From Spiroplasma poulsonii (GTDB taxonomy: Bacteria; Bacillota_I; Bacilli_A; Mycoplasmatales; Mycoplasmataceae), in the NCBI RefSeq assembly GCF_009866525.1, contig NZ_CM020866.1, positions 883,746-947,745 of the forward strand: a DNA stretch of 64,000 bases, given 5' to 3'. The notes under the pieces are model-generated. The model made no database searches. It was given only the letters and a program-made list of their open reading frames with translations, and was not told where the DNA came from. This document shows positions 10,628 through 22,227 of this stretch, piece by piece. How positions within the stretch are numbered: the first letter of the stretch is position 1; each line of letters opens with the position of its first letter. A program made the translations under genes and the position numbers.

Positions 10628-11842
10628 TGGATGGGTTAAAATAAATTGGACAACAATAATGTGGAGTAAGGATTATAATTAAATTAATAAATGGAGGTGT
10701 AATTATGGCAAAGAATCATTATACCGATGAATTTAAACAACAAATTGTTAGTCTTTATAAAACAGGTAAAACAGCAAAACAATTGTCCAGTGACTATCAG
10801 GTCGGTAAATCAACAGTTTGAAAATGAATTCATGAATTCAATAATTCTGGTTCATTTAAAGCAAAAGATAATCGAAGCCCAGAAGAAAATGAACTAATTC
10901 AGCTAAGAAAAGAAATTAAACAATTACGAATGGAAAATGATATTTTAAAGCAAGCCACACTGATAATAGGCAAAAAATAGTAATTATTAAAAACAACAAA
11001 GAAAAATATGCAATTACTAATTTATGCAAAACACTAAAAGTTCCTAGATCAACGTTTTATTATCAATTGAAATCAAATAATCCTAAATCAAACTATACTA
11101 TTGATAATGCTGTTATCAGTATTTTCTTAAAAAGTCGTAAAAATTATGGCACAAGAAAAATTAAAGTTATGTTAGCACAACAAAATATTTTATTATCACG
11201 AATAAAAATTAGTAAAATAATGCAAAGATATAACTTAATTTCCAATTATACAAAACTTAAATATAAACATCAAAGTAACAAAAACGCTACATACAAATAT
11301 CATAATTTGTTAAATCAAGAATTTAATAATTATAAACTATATGAAGTTGTTGTCAGTGATTTAACACAAGTTGCTATCAATAGCAAATGATATTATGTGT
11401 GCTTTCTAATTGATTTATTTAATCGTGAAGTTATTGGTTATGATGTTAGTTCTCATAAAGATGCCAAATTAGTTGAAAATACTTTTAAAAAGCTTAGTTT
11501 TTCTTTAGATAATATTAAAATATTTCATACTGATCAAGGCAGCGAATTTAATAACAATATCATTTACAATCTTTTAACTAAAAACAATGTTGCAAAATCT
11601 TATAGTAAACCAGGCTGTCCTTATGATAATGCTGTTTCTGAATCAACCTATAAAATTTTAAAAACAGAATTAATTAAAAACAGAAAATTTAAAAATATTG
11701 AACAATTTAAATTAGAATTATTTGACTATGTTAATTGATACAATAATGTAATAATTCACAGCAAATTAAATTATTTAACACCAATTGAATATAAAAATCT
11801 TTACTCTACATAAAATTTGTCCAAAAAACCCTTGCCATTCCA
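10628..11842 (+). mobile_element. IS3-family element, copy 1
   Basis: 1215 bp from TGGATGGGTTA to CCCTTGCCATTCCA. Ends are imperfect inverted repeats (TGGAtGG.. and TGGAATGG.., both with a TTGGACAA core). The flanks carry the 3-bp direct repeat GAT, the target duplication, so this is an original insertion that has not recombined. Four other copies in the window are nearly identical (19462, 26432, 35163, 53755), implying recent spread. Confidence 0.95.
10705..11813 (+). CDS. IS3-family transposase OrfA-OrfB (frameshift fusion)
   Basis: OrfA (10705-10980, 91 aa, AATGGAGGTGT ribosome-binding site) has a helix-turn-helix ([19 protein letters not shown]) and a leucine-zipper-like end. OrfB reads from ATA 10977 to TAA 11811-11813, in the -1 frame relative to OrfA, and has no good start of its own. 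The overlap CAAAAAATAG at 10971-10980 is a plausible -1 slippage site, as in other IS3 elements. OrfB carries the DDE integrase residues: [18 protein letters not shown] and [12 protein letters not shown]. The fused product would be about 370 aa. All copies in this window keep the same arrangement. Confidence 0.92.
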
Positions 11843-12107
11843 GATTTTTAAATATGCAGTTAAAAAATTTAGCCTATGCTATGACAGCAATGGGTGGGGA
11901 TAGTGTTTTTGTTAATACCGCATGAACAGAAAAAGATATTATTGCTCCGATTACGGTTAATGATTTGTATCATCCAAATTTTGTTAGTGCGTTAGATACG
12001 ACCAGAACGGGAACGATTTTTGTGCTAATGTGACCATTTTTGTTAGTGGCAATATTACCAGTGATTGTGCTCATCATTATTAAAAAATAATAAAGGAGAA
12101 AATATAA

Positions 12108-13223
12108 ATGAAAAAAATGTTTACATTGTTAACGGTCTTTAGTTTAACAACAGTTAGTACCGTTACGGTAATTAGTTGTACAATTGTTCAAGATCAGCAT
12201 CTTGGTCCAACTGATGCATTATTATCAATTGGAAAAGATATTGATACATCAAAAGTGGTTGATGATGCCAAAAGTAATTTACAATTTACAAATTATTATA
12301 TTTTAGGAGATAGTTTAAGTGATTCACATGGAATTGAAAAATTAGTAAAAGATAATTTTAATGTTGATCTTAAACTAGGAACTGATGATGAAACCAAGTT
12401 AGAAGATTATCAACATGGTAGTTTTAGCAATGGCAAAACAGCGGCTGTTTTGTTAAATGATAAACTTGGTTTTAACGATATTAAACCAGGAATTCCAAAT
12501 GATAATGATCCTAACTTTGGTCGTAATTATGCGATTGGTGGTGCTACTGCGGCTGATGTTGCTGGAGTAGGAGGGTTATTATTAAATAAAGTTACAATTG
12601 AAAAGCAAACTCTCGCTTTAGTTAGTCAACATAAATTACGAGGAACTGATTTAGTTTTTATGGAAATTGGTGGAAATGATTTATTTCAACTAGTTGATAC
12701 TACTGATCCGCAAGCAGAGTTAGCGTTAATGGAACAAAGCGTTGAGCGAATTCAGGAAGCATTATTTACGTTATTAAATAATGGAATTCGAAAAATTATC
12801 TTTTCTGATGCCCCAAATGTTAGTTTAGTACCACGATATGTTAATAGTGTTGCTAAGTTAAAACAACGCGCCAATGATCTTTCAACAGAATTTCATTTTC
12901 GAGTTAAAAATATGATTGAGGAAGCTAATAATTATTATAATCATGCTGTTCGTGAATGAGGATTATATGAGAATTTACCAGTTTTAATGGAAGAATTTAA
13001 AACGAAGTATGCAACCGCAGAACTTAAAGTTAATTTTAATACTTTAGATATGGATTTTATGAAAATTTTAGAAACAGGTGTTTTGAATGCAAAACGAAAT
13101 GTTAATATTCCTGCAAATGCAAAAATTAATGATTATTTCTTTTTTGATGATGTTCATCCAACCCATGAAGTTCATCAGTTAGCAGCAGAGCATTATTATG
13201 ATGCGGTAAAGGGGTGAACATAA
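12108..13223 (+). CDS. SGNH/GDSL-type hydrolase lipoprotein
   Basis: The 371-aa product starts MKKMFTLLTVFSLTT with lipobox VISC (Cys24), so it should be lipid-anchored on the outer face of the membrane. The GDSL block (ILGDSLSDS, nucleophile Ser69), the GGND block (MEIGGNDLF) and the C-terminal DDVHPT (catalytic Asp/His) mark it as an SGNH-fold esterase or lipase, which act on acyl esters of lipids or sugars. An AAAGGAG site precedes the ATG. It follows the split membrane protein gene and the next lipoprotein ATG follows its stop by one base, so the three look like an operon. In wall-less mollicutes such enzymes may attack host lipids; that is inference. Confidence 0.88.
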
Positions 13224-13421
13224 AATGAAAAAGTTATTATCATATTTAGGAACAATTTCATTATTAACAATGTCAGCGGGCTCAGTTGTTGCTTGTACCG
13301 ATCATGAACCTATTAATTCAAGTGTTCAACATTCACAAACTAGTTTATTAGCTTTAAATAGCCAAATTGCTAAAATTGCTTATATTAGTAATGAAAATAA
13401 GTATGATCTTAATTATTTAAT

Positions 13422-14488
13422 AGACTTCTTGCGATACCCTTTTTTATTAAAATATTATTATAAAATATAATTTATGAGGACATAAAAATATGAACAATAA
13501 TAAATTTAATACTCTTAATGATAGAGAATGGTTAAGATTAACAGGAATAAAAAAATCCACTTTTAATAAAATGTTAGATATTTTAAAAGTTGCTGAAATA
13601 GAAAAATTTAAAAAAGGTGGTAAAACTAATAAATTATCATTAGAAAATAGATTATTGATGACTTTATTATATTGACGAGAATATCAGACTTATTTTCATC
13701 TTGGTAAAAGTTTTGATATTAGTGAGGCTAATTGTTATCGTAATATTAAGTGAATTGAAGATATTTTAATTAAAAACTCTGATTTTCAACAACTTGCTGG
13801 TAAAAAAGCACTAATAAATGATTATTTTAATGATAAAACTATTATTATTGATGCTACCGAAACTCCAATCCAACGCCCAAAAAAAGACAAAAACAATCTT
13901 ATTCTGGTAAAAAGAAAAAACACACGATCAAAACACAAGTAATTATCGAACAAGAAACCAAAAAAATTATTGCAACAAGTTTTTCGCTCGGAAAAAAACA
14001 TGATTATGCTTTATTTAAAGAATCAAAAATCCCAATTTTAAAAAATACCAAATTAATAGTTGATAGTGGTTATCAAGGAATACAAAAAAATCACAATAAT
14101 GTTCTAATACCTACAAAGAAAACAAAGAAAAACCCTTTAAACAAAGAACAAAAGCAATATAATAGACTAGTTTCAAAAATGAGAATTATTATTGAAAATA
14201 TTTTTGTTATTCTTAAAAAATTTAAAATTATTACAGAAAAATATCGTAATCGAAGAAAAAGATTTGGTTTAAGATTTAATTTAATTGCCTCAATTTATAA
14301 TTTACAATTATTATATTTAACATAAAATATTTATTTAAAATTAAATAATTTAAATAATAAATTAATTTTTCGTTGTGGAAAAATATTAAATTTTTAAATA
14401 AAAAACATAATTAATTAAAATTATATTTTTCTATTAGTATCTTTTTTACAAATATTTGCAATTTTTTAACAAGTAATGCAAGAAGTCT
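13422..14488 (+). mobile_element. IS5-like element, copy b (full)
   Basis: 1067 bp bounded by inverted ends AGACTTCTTGC. The direct 3-bp flanks are AAT and AAT. The insertion splits the lipoprotein gene 13225-16271, whose frame is restored on removal. Five other full or near-full copies and three fragments occur in the window. Confidence 0.93.
13490..14325 (+). CDS. IS5-like transposase, two frames joined by -1 frameshift
   Basis: The first frame (13490-13942) starts MNNNKFNTLNDREW and contains the first catalytic Asp in TIIIDATETPIQRP. At the A7 run 13879-13885 (CCCAAAAAAAGAC) a -1 slip enters the second frame, which ends at TAA 14323-14325. That frame has the second Asp (LIVDSGYQGI) and the Glu (MRIIIENIF). 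The frames together give about 278 residues, matching the two-ORF layout known for some IS5-family groups. Every full copy keeps the A7 run, which argues for programmed slippage rather than decay. UGA Trp codons are used. Confidence 0.88.
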
Positions 14489-16279
14489 AATGAATAATTT
14501 TGTTCAACCAATGTATTTAAAAGATTTACCACAACAACCTGATAAAAATGAAAATCTGCATGATTACAATCGTTATACTGAATTATTTAATCGTTATTAT
14601 GATGAAAGTTACTTAAAACATGATTTAACTACTAATTTAGTTTTAACAAACACTGTTAAACCAGAAACGGCAAATAGTACGATTAATCAAATTGCAACAA
14701 TGGGTTCAACAGCGTTAGATATGATTGCAAACCAAGGATTAGCTGGTGTCTTATCATTTGTTGCTGACGGAAATTTATTATCAGAGTTTTTATCACCAAC
14801 AATCTTAAGATTTGCTAATGATTTATTAAATCAAAATACATTACTTGCTTTTCGTGATGCTTTTGATGATTCAATTTATAAAAATATGAGTTATCAAGAA
14901 GTTTTAACTTCCGGGGTAATTGGTCTTGTTAATGCCGTTAATGAATTGACTGGTCAAAGCCAACGTTTTGATTATAAAGATAAAGCAAATCTGCAAGGAG
15001 ATGCTAAAAATTATCTTGATGCAATGCATCAATTTGGAACAACAATTGTTGATGTCATGAATAACAAAATCGCTTTTAAATTTAATATTTTGAATAATTT
15101 AACAGCAATTAATGAAGTTATTCGTTTTGTTCGGATTATTTTAACTTATCTTGATCAATTTGATGCGACAAAAAGTTCAACTTGAGCAGAAATTAATACT
15201 GTTCGTACAACAACTTATAAGTTAAATTCAAAACTTGATTTTAAAAAAATGGTTAATGATTTATCAGTTCGGTTAACTAGTACGAATGGTGAAGGAATCC
15301 GTAGTTTAATTGCAATTTTATTTCAAAGTTCGGAACATCATCAAATTAAGGCAAATCCTTTAGCTAATCTTGGTTTTTTATCAAAAGAAGATTTAACGCC
15401 AGTCGGATTGTCAGCTCTTGGAAAAGTTTTTATTAATAAATATATGCCTCTTGAAATATTAGGATCAATTAAGATTTATCTTGGCAATGTGGTATGAGAC
15501 TTGATAAACACCATTTCAGCAAAAGAGACATTAGATGATATGGTTGCATTTTTAAGTAACCAGTTAATAGCTGGCCAGCTTCCAGAAAATATTAAACCAG
15601 TGATTGATAAAATCAAAGCGGATCCTGCTGCAATTAACGATTTATTTGCAGCATTATATCAAGGTGATCTTTTGGGTGATGTTTTAAAAATTATATTACC
15701 AGACTCACCATTAGCAAAGATTAAAAATCTAGAAACAATGTTAAATAAACCATTAAAAAACTGAATCCCAGCAAATCAGTTTACAAATATTATTGGTGAA
15801 AAAAGTATCGTTGATGTTGTAGGAGATTTAAAACAAGCAATTACCAAACCAACATTTGTTAATGCGTAAGATGTTTATCAATTATTTGATAGTTTTCTAA
15901 CACCAACAACTAATAACTCGTATCTGTTACAAGATGCATTGTTAAATCCGGATGATTTTTTTGCTATTCTAGGATTTAAAAATAATGTAATTGTTGATAA
16001 ATCCCCGTTATCTTATTTAAAAAGTATTTTAGAAAATATGATGGGTATTGAAGGCGGGTTTAAAACAATCAATAAATATATTACTGATTTTAATGTTACC
16101 CAACAAAAATTAGCAGCAACAATGCAACAAACTTTTAATGCTTTACAAGTCGGGGTCGGTTCACAAACAGTTGATAATGTTTTTGAATATAAAATTAATG
16201 ATAAGGTTATTAAAATTGTTGTTGAATTACAACATAATAAATATCTTATTAATGAAATTACAATCCATTAAACAATTTG

Positions 16280-16316
16280 AAAAGTTATTCTTTCAAGGAA
16301 AAGAATAACTTTTTTA
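16280..16316 (+). terminator. Strong hairpin after lipoprotein gene
   Basis: AAAGTTATTCTTT/AAAGAATAACTTT stem, then T6. Confidence 0.85.
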
Positions 16317-16327
16317 TTTAATCTTGG

Positions 16328-16333
16328 TATAAT
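16328..16333 (+). promoter_or_regulatory. -10 box (TATAAT) for yqeG-yqeH
   Basis: TATAAT lies 31 bases before the yqeG ATG, directly after the terminator. No good -35 box stands out in the T-rich stretch upstream. Confidence 0.5.
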
Positions 16334-16363
16334 GATAAAAGAAAGAAGTAAGGGTTTTTAATA

Positions 16364-16960
16364 ATGGCTAAAACAATTTTTGGAAAAAAAAAGAATCGTA
16401 ATTTATTATTAAATTATTTTAAACCATCAATTTATGTTCAAAATGTTAACAAGATTAATCTTGAATCATTAAAAAAACATGGGATTAAGGTTTTTATTTG
16501 TGATTTAGATAATACTTTAATCCCATTTTATCGTGGCATTCCAAATGCAGATAATCTAAATTTAATTCAAAAGGTGCAGGACTTAGGAATGACATTTGTC
16601 CTAGTTTCAAATAATGCCCGTAAACGAGTGGAACGATTTGCATTAAAAGCAGGAATTAAACATTATTATTGAAATGCTAAAAAACCATTATTAAAATACT
16701 TTCGTATTATTTCACGGCAATTTAATGTTAATCCCCATGAAATGATTATGGTTGGTGACCAATTAATTACTGATGTTTTATTTGCAAACCGTGCTCATAT
16801 GGAAAGTATTTTGGTGGTTCCTGTAACTGGTGTTGATGAGTCAAATCGTTTTATACGGTTATTAGAAAGTGTTGTTTACAAAAGATTAGCACAAAAAAAT
16901 ATTTTACATAAGGGATTCTTTGATGAAGGAGAATATGGGTTAGACTATGACATCTTATAA
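16364..16960 (+). CDS. yqeG: YqeG family HAD phosphatase
   Basis: The 198-aa product belongs to the HAD IIIA superfamily. FICDLDNTLIPF (residues about 44-55) gives the nucleophile and second Asp, FVLVSNNA the Ser/Thr motif, and MIMVGDQLITDVLFA the acidic motif. Two UGA Trp codons are in frame. Members are found next to the ribosome GTPase YqeH in Firmicutes and Mollicutes, and the same holds here: the yqeH start overlaps the last 14 bases, so the two are translationally coupled. Substrate is not known from sequence. Confidence 0.9.
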
Positions 16961-18023
16961 GCACTGCCAAGGTTGTGGTGTTACTTTACAAAACACCAAG
17001 CAAAACAAAATTGGTTATGTTGAAAATTTAACACAAGATTATTGTTATCGTTGTTTTCGCTTAACACATTATAATGAATTAATTGATTATGATTTAAATG
17101 AGAATTCCTTTTTAGCAAATCTTAGTAATAATTATGGTTTAGGATACCATTATTTTTATGTTTTGGATGCTTATGATTTAGATGGTTCACGAAACTTACC
17201 ATTAGAGCAAATCTTACAAAATAATAAAGTGACAATAATTATTAATAAAGTTGATTTAGTTCAAAAGTTAATTAATAATAACAAAATTCTTACTTTTGTT
17301 GAAGAACTTTTTATTAATTCAGCGTTGTTTGCAAAGATTGAAAACATTATTTTAGTTAGTGCTTTAAAAAATTATGCATTAGATGAATTATATCGCTATA
17401 TAAAACATCAAACTGAAGATATTGTTTTTGTTGGTAGTTCAAATACCGGAAAGAGTACTTTGTTAAATAGTTTAATTAAGTTAACAAATTATCAACAAAA
17501 AATAACAGTTTCCAATAATGTTTCAACAACCCTTGGCAATATTGAAGTTAAGTTGGGAACTAAGCATAAAATTTATGATAGCCCAGGAGTTGTTAATAAC
17601 CATACCATTATTTCTTATTTAGATCATAATGACAAAAAAATGATTACTAATAAATTGCTTAAACCAATTACATTTCAATTAGAGTCTGAACAAACAATTT
17701 TTTATGAAGGGCTAGCAAGTTTTTCTTTTGTAAAAGGATTAAAAACAAGTTTTCACTTTTATAAAAATAATAATATAATGTTACATCGAACAAAACTAAC
17801 AAATAAAGATTATTATTTTAAGCACCACTTAATGCAAGCTTCGCTAAGATTAAAAGATTATAATCCTTGAAAAGAACAAACAATCATTATTGCAGAACCA
17901 GGAGATTATTCTTTATTTATTGCCGGATTAGGGTGAATTACTTTTAAAGGAAGCCCAGGACAAGAACTAATGGTTGGAACAAATGAAAACATTAAAATTA
18001 ATTTACGAAAACGGTTCATTTAG
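16947..18023 (+). CDS. yqeH: Ribosome biogenesis GTPase YqeH
   Basis: The 358-aa product starts with a zinc finger (CQGCG...YCYRCF) typical of YqeH. It is followed by a circularly permuted GTPase in which G4 (INKVDL) comes before G1 (GSSNTGKSTLLNSL) and G3 (DSPGV). YqeH helps 30S subunit assembly. The frame crosses several UGA codons, including two near the end (LKDYNPWKEQ, GLGWITF), and stops at TAG 18021. Overlap with yqeG supports one operon. Confidence 0.93.
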
Positions 18024-18065
18024 TTTTATACTTAAAAGTAGATAGTTAGAAAGGAAGAAGGTTAT

Positions 18066-19010
18066 ATGAATCTTTTTAAAAAATATCCTTATGTTATTAA
18101 CGATTTAGATGGAACAATAACCGGTGAAGGTTATGTAATTAATGAAGAAACTTATGAAGCCTTACAAACGTATCAGTTAGTGAGTGACTATCATTTGTTG
18201 TTAGCATCGGGACGGTTAGATTTAATGGCAAAAGAATATTTTGCAAAGTTAAAAATTAAGACATCAATTATTTCTTGTAATGGTGCTTTAATTCGAGATC
18301 CCGTTAGTAATGAAGTTTTATACCAGCAAACCTTACCGCAAGATTTAGCGATTGAAATTATTACATTAGCATTAGAACATGATGTTGATCATATTGTTTA
18401 TACTGCAAGTATGATTTATGGTCATCCTCATTCAAAACGAATTGCATTAATGATAAAATATAATGAACAATTAGGTGATAATAATTATCAAATTCCATTA
18501 GATATTGAAACAAATTATTTAGCATTATTAAAAAATAATAATATTCAAGTCTTAAAAATTTTATTTCCATTTAACTCAACAGCTGAATTAGAGCGTGTCC
18601 AGTTTATTAATGAACCATTTAAAGATCAAGTTGAAGGGGTCTTTTCACAAAAAGACTTGTTTGATATTCAAGCGTTAGATATTGACAAAGGAAATGTTTT
18701 TAAAAAATTATGTGAATTAAAAGGGTATAATCCACAGCAGTTTATTTTTTATGGCGATAATTTTAATGACGTTGAACTTGCAAAAAGTGTTGGTTATTCT
18801 GTCGCAATGGGGAATAGTGTTTTAGAACTAAAAAAAATTGCTAATGCAACAACTACTTCTGTTTTTGATAATGGTGTTCGTGAACATATCTTTTTACCGA
18901 AGTATTATCAAAAGAACAAATTGCTGAGTTTTTACCACAAGTTAAAAATGTTTTTGAATAAACATTTTTTTATGAGTATAACTTTGTTTTCAAAATTACC
19001 TTTGATATAA
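18066..19010 (+). CDS. Cof-type HAD hydrolase
   Basis: The 314-aa product has HAD motif I (VINDLDGTITGEG), motif II (LLLASGRLD), the Lys region (LDIDKGNVFKKLCE) and motif III (IFYGDNFNDVELA), with the large C2 cap of Cof-type phosphatases. These usually act on sugar phosphates or nucleotides. An AGAAAGGAAGAAGG ribosome-binding site precedes ATG 18066. The last 40 residues after the family's usual end are basic, and the final codons lie inside a 66-base palindrome, so the tail may be a later addition. Confidence 0.88.
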   Translation: MNLFKKYPYVINDLDGTITGEGYVINEETYEALQTYQLVSDYHLLLASGRLDLMAKEYFAKLKIKTSIISCNGALIRDPVSNEVLYQQTLPQDLAIEIITLALEHDVDHIVYTASMIYGHPHSKRIALMIKYNEQLGDNNYQIPLDIETNYLALLKNNNIQVLKILFPFNSTAELERVQFINEPFKDQVEGVFSQKDLFDIQALDIDKGNVFKKLCELKGYNPQQFIFYGDNFNDVELAKSVGYSVAMGNSVLELKKIANATTTSVFDNGVREHIFLPKYYQKNKLLSFYHKLKMFLNKHFFMSITLFSKLPLI

Positions 19011-19057
19011 AAAATAGGTCTCTGTAAAGACCTATTTTTTATATCAAAGGTAATTTT
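18992..19057. terminator. 66-base near-perfect palindrome over a stop codon
   Basis: Two 30-base arms (18992-19021 and 19028-19057) pair across a 6-base loop. They contain the stop of the HAD gene and a normal AAATAGGTCT/AGACCTATTT terminator core followed by T6. Much longer than other terminators in the window. Confidence 0.85.
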
Positions 19058-19084
19058 TTATAAAACATGAATCAGTGTTATTTT

Positions 19085-19461
19085 TTAATACACTTCAACT
19101 TTATCAATTTGTAAATTTGATCAAACGTGATATACAGCTAAGAGAGAAAAAGTATATGACGTTATTTGCATTTTTAAGTATTCTCCTTCAAGTCATAAGT
19201 TTTTAATATATAACACTGCTTTTTGTTCTACATAAAAAATAGGCATAAAGATACAATAGGCATAATTTACTAGCGATAAATGATTTTGATCAGAATATCA
19301 ATCTTCATTAATGTCTTTTGTCTTAAATTTAATATTTTTTTTGTATTAGATATTGTTGTACCTTGACCACCAGCAGCAGAAGTAATATTATTAATTTTAA
19401 TATATTAATATTTTGTTCTAAATTCTTGTCAATTGTTAGCATAATCTGATCATTTAATTAA
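19085..19461 (-). pseudogene. 3' part of a broken surface-protein gene
   Basis: Read leftward from the IS3 end, the strand codes LIKWSDYANNWQEF, meets a TAA, continues (INNITSAAGGQGTTISNTK), shifts frame in an A run near 19340 and runs on to TAA 19085 (WSNLQIDKVEVY). One nonsense codon and one frameshift show it is dead. It is probably the far end of the gene fragment at 20677-21570, separated by IS3 copy 2, though the junction lacks a target duplication. No family recognised. Confidence 0.6.
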
Positions 19462-20676
19462 TGGATGGGTTAAGATAAATTGGACAACAATAATGTGGAG
19501 TAAGGATTATAATTAAATTAATAAATGGAGGTGTAATTATGGCAAAGAATCATTATACCGATGAATTTAAACAACAAATTGTTAGTCTTTATAAAACAGG
19601 TAAAACAGCAAAACAATTGTCCAGTGACTATCAGGTCGGTAAATCAACAGTTTGAAAATGAATTCATGAATTCAATAATTCTGGTTCATTTAAAGCAAAA
19701 GATAATCGAAGCCCAGAAGAAAATGAACTAATTCATCTAAGAAAAGAAATTAAACAATTACGAATGGAAAATGATATTTTAAAGCAAGCCACACTGATAA
19801 TAGGCAAAAAATAGTAATTATTAAAAACAACAAAGAAAAATATGCAATTATTAATTTATGCAAAACACTAAAAGTTCCTAGATCAACGTTTTATTATCAA
19901 TTGAAATCAAATAATCCTAAATCAAACCATACTATTGATAATGCTGTTATCAGTATTTTCTTAAAAAGTCGTAAAAATTATGGCACAAGAAAAATTAAAG
20001 TTATGTTAGCACAACAAAATATTTTATTATCACGAATAAAAATTAGTAAAATAATGCAAAGATATAACTTAATTTCCAATTATACAAAACTTAAATATAA
20101 ACATCAAAGTAACAAAAACGCTATATACAAATATCATAATTTGTTAAATCAAGAATTTAATAATTATAAACTACATGAAGTTGTTGTCAGTGATTTAACA
20201 CAAGTTGCTATCAATAGCAAATGATATTATGTGTGCTTTCTAATTGATTTATTTAATCGTGAAGTTATTGGTTATGATGTTAGTTCTCATAAAGATGCCA
20301 AATTAGTTGAAAATACTTTTAAAAAGCTTAGTTTTTCTTTAGATAATATTAAAATATTTCATACTGATCAAGGCAGCGAATTTAATAACAATATCATTTA
20401 CAATCTTTTAACTAAAAACAATGTTGCAAAATCTTATAGTAAACCAGGCTGTCCTTATGATAATGCTGTTTCTGAATCAACCTATAAAATTTTAAAAACA
20501 GAATTAATTAAAAACAGAAAATTTAAAAATATTGAACAATTTAAATTAGAATTATTTGACTATGTTAATTGATACAATAATGTACGAATTCACAGCAAAT
20601 TAAATTATTTAACACCAATTGAATATAAAAATCTTTACTCTAAATAAAATTTGTCCAAAAAACCCTTGCCATTCCA
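19462..20676 (+). mobile_element. IS3-family element, copy 2
   Basis: 1215 bp with the same ends as copy 1. Flanks are TAA and CCG, so there is no target duplication. Either one side was deleted or this copy is a recombination product. Confidence 0.94.
19539..20647 (+). CDS. IS3-family transposase OrfA-OrfB, copy 2
   Basis: OrfA 19539-19814, OrfB from 19811 to TAA 20645-20647 in the -1 frame across CAAAAAATAG. All DDE residues are present; the last codon is Lys instead of Thr. Confidence 0.9.
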
Positions 20677-21570
20677 CCGTTATTATCTAATTCGATTGCG
20701 ATGATTGGAAAAGCTAAACCATCAAATTTGTCAATTTGTCCATATTCATGTTTTAAATAAACACCATTGTTTGTCCCAAGATAAGTATCACCAGCTTGCA
20801 AACGTCCACCACGGGTAGTTTCAGTTAAAACTTTTTTAGGATTTAAATTATTAGCTTCATCATTTGAACATAATCTATTAAATTTACTAACTAATTTATT
20901 AATACCATTACTATTATCTGAATCAGAGTTTGAATCTGGTTTATTTTCTTCTTTTTTAATAGTTTTTGTTTCAGTATTATTTAGAGTAAATTCAACGATA
21001 ACTCTGCCATAATATCTATTGCTATTTTGATTACTGCTAATTATTGCTAAATTATGTGTAATATCATGAAGAGTTACTTCATCTAAATTTATATCAGTGT
21101 TTAGCAATATTACTCTTTCTAAAATTGTTTCTGGTAAGTTATCAGATAATTCCCCTAAGTGGGTATTTGGTACAAGAAGACTTAATTTTTTGAGTGGGCG
21201 GGGTGGGGGAACGTTATTTTGTTTATTTCGTTGACTTTTAGGTAAAACTGTTGCATAAATTGGTTCCTTGTTTTGATCTTTATCATCTTCTGATGTTATT
21301 TCTGGATTTGGAATAGTGGGTAAGGGGTTTTGACATCCCAAACTTGGATTGTCATTATAAAATACTGAAGTGCTTAAATTATAAATTGTAAAATAAACGT
21401 CAATAAAATTTGTTGTACTATCAGTATATTCGTCTCAAATTATTCTAGCAATGTTTTCCCTAACATTGATTATTCTTAAACTGTTTTTTTTAATATTTTT
21501 ATTTAATTTATATATTCGTTTTAAAATTGTTTCTGGTCGTTATCGGATAATTCACCTAATATTCACTTGT
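20677..21570 (-). pseudogene. Surface-protein gene fragment with repeat units
   Basis: The best stretch (21480 down to 20677) reads through NLSTSVFYNDNPSLGCQNP, a Pro/Asn/Glu-rich linker (PPPRPLKKLS), NTHLGELSDNLPETILE and TYLGTNNGVYLKHEYG, and is cut at the IS3 end. Further right, 21570-21480 repeats the HLGELSDN-like unit (WILGELSDND) but in shifted frames with stops, so the gene is broken. At least two copies of a repeat unit are visible. No start codon or signal peptide can be assigned. The rest is probably 19085-19461. I do not recognise the family. Confidence 0.6.
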
Positions 21571-21633
21571 ATACTGTAAAACTAAACGATAAAAAGTTAT
21601 AATTATATTAACATATTAATTATGAAATACAAT

Positions 21634-22227
21634 AGACTTCTTGCGATACCCTTTTTTATTAAAATATTATTATAAAATATAATTTATGAGGACATAAAAA
21701 TATGAACAATAATAAATTTAATACTCTTAATGATAGAGAATGGTTAAAATTAACAGGAATAAAAAAATCCACTTTTAATAAAATGTTAGATATTTTAAAA
21801 GTTGCTGAAATAGAAAAATTTAAAAAAGGTGGTAAAACTAATAAATTATCATTAGAAAATAGATTATTGATGACTTTATTATATTGACGAGAATATCAGA
21901 CTTATTTTCATCTTGGTAAAAGTTTTGATATTAGTGAGGCTAATTGTTATCGTAATATTAAGTTAATTGAAGATATTTTAATTAAAAACTCTGATTTTCA
22001 ACAACTTGCTGGTAAAAAAGCACTAATAAATGATTATTTTAATGATAAAACTATTATTATTGATGCTACCGAAACTCCAATCCAACGCCCAAAAAAAGAC
22101 AAAAACAATCTTATTCTGGTAAAAAGAAAAAACACACGATCAAAACACAAGTAATTATCGAACAAGAAACCAAAAAAATTATTGCAACAAGTTTTTCGCT
22201 CGGAAAAAAACATGATTATGCTTTATT
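21634..22227 (+). mobile_element. IS5-like element, copy c (left 594 bp only)
   Basis: Begins with a normal AGACTTCTTGC end and follows the element up to GATTATGCTTTATT, where copy d starts directly. The right part is missing on both sides of copy d, so this is not a simple insertion. It carries changes not seen elsewhere (REWLKLT; TTA for the UGA Trp in NIKWIED). Confidence 0.92.

Larger units (their letters stand above)
10159..12090 (+). pseudogene. Membrane-anchored surface protein, 5'-truncated and split by IS3
   Basis: An open frame with UGA Trp runs from the IS scrap at 10158 to the IS3 insertion at 10628. It resumes in the same frame after 11842 and ends at TAA 12088-12090. Removing the element and one copy of the GAT duplication restores continuous coding (NNKVWFLNMQLKNL). 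The joined product of about 238 residues ends in a hydrophobic segment (IFVLMWPFLLVAILPVIVLI) plus KK, a C-terminal membrane anchor facing outward. The start of the gene was lost at the IS scrap. It sits 17 bases upstream of the SGNH lipoprotein gene, so the two were probably one operon. Family not recognised. Confidence 0.75.
13225..16271 (+). pseudogene. Lipoprotein gene, IS5-split and with a nonsense codon
   Basis: The gene starts at ATG 13225 (MKKLLSYLGTISLLTMS, lipobox VVAC). It is cut at 13421 by the IS5-like element and resumes in frame after it (joined YDLNYLMNNFVQPM, one AAT duplication removed). It then runs to TAA 16269-16271, apart from an in-frame TAA at 15867-15869, where CAA would be a one-base change. 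The coding capacity is about 650 residues, mostly helical with Asn/Leu-rich segments, and no known domain. The long undamaged frame on both sides suggests recent inactivation. Directly downstream of the SGNH lipoprotein gene; probably the same operon. Confidence 0.82.
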
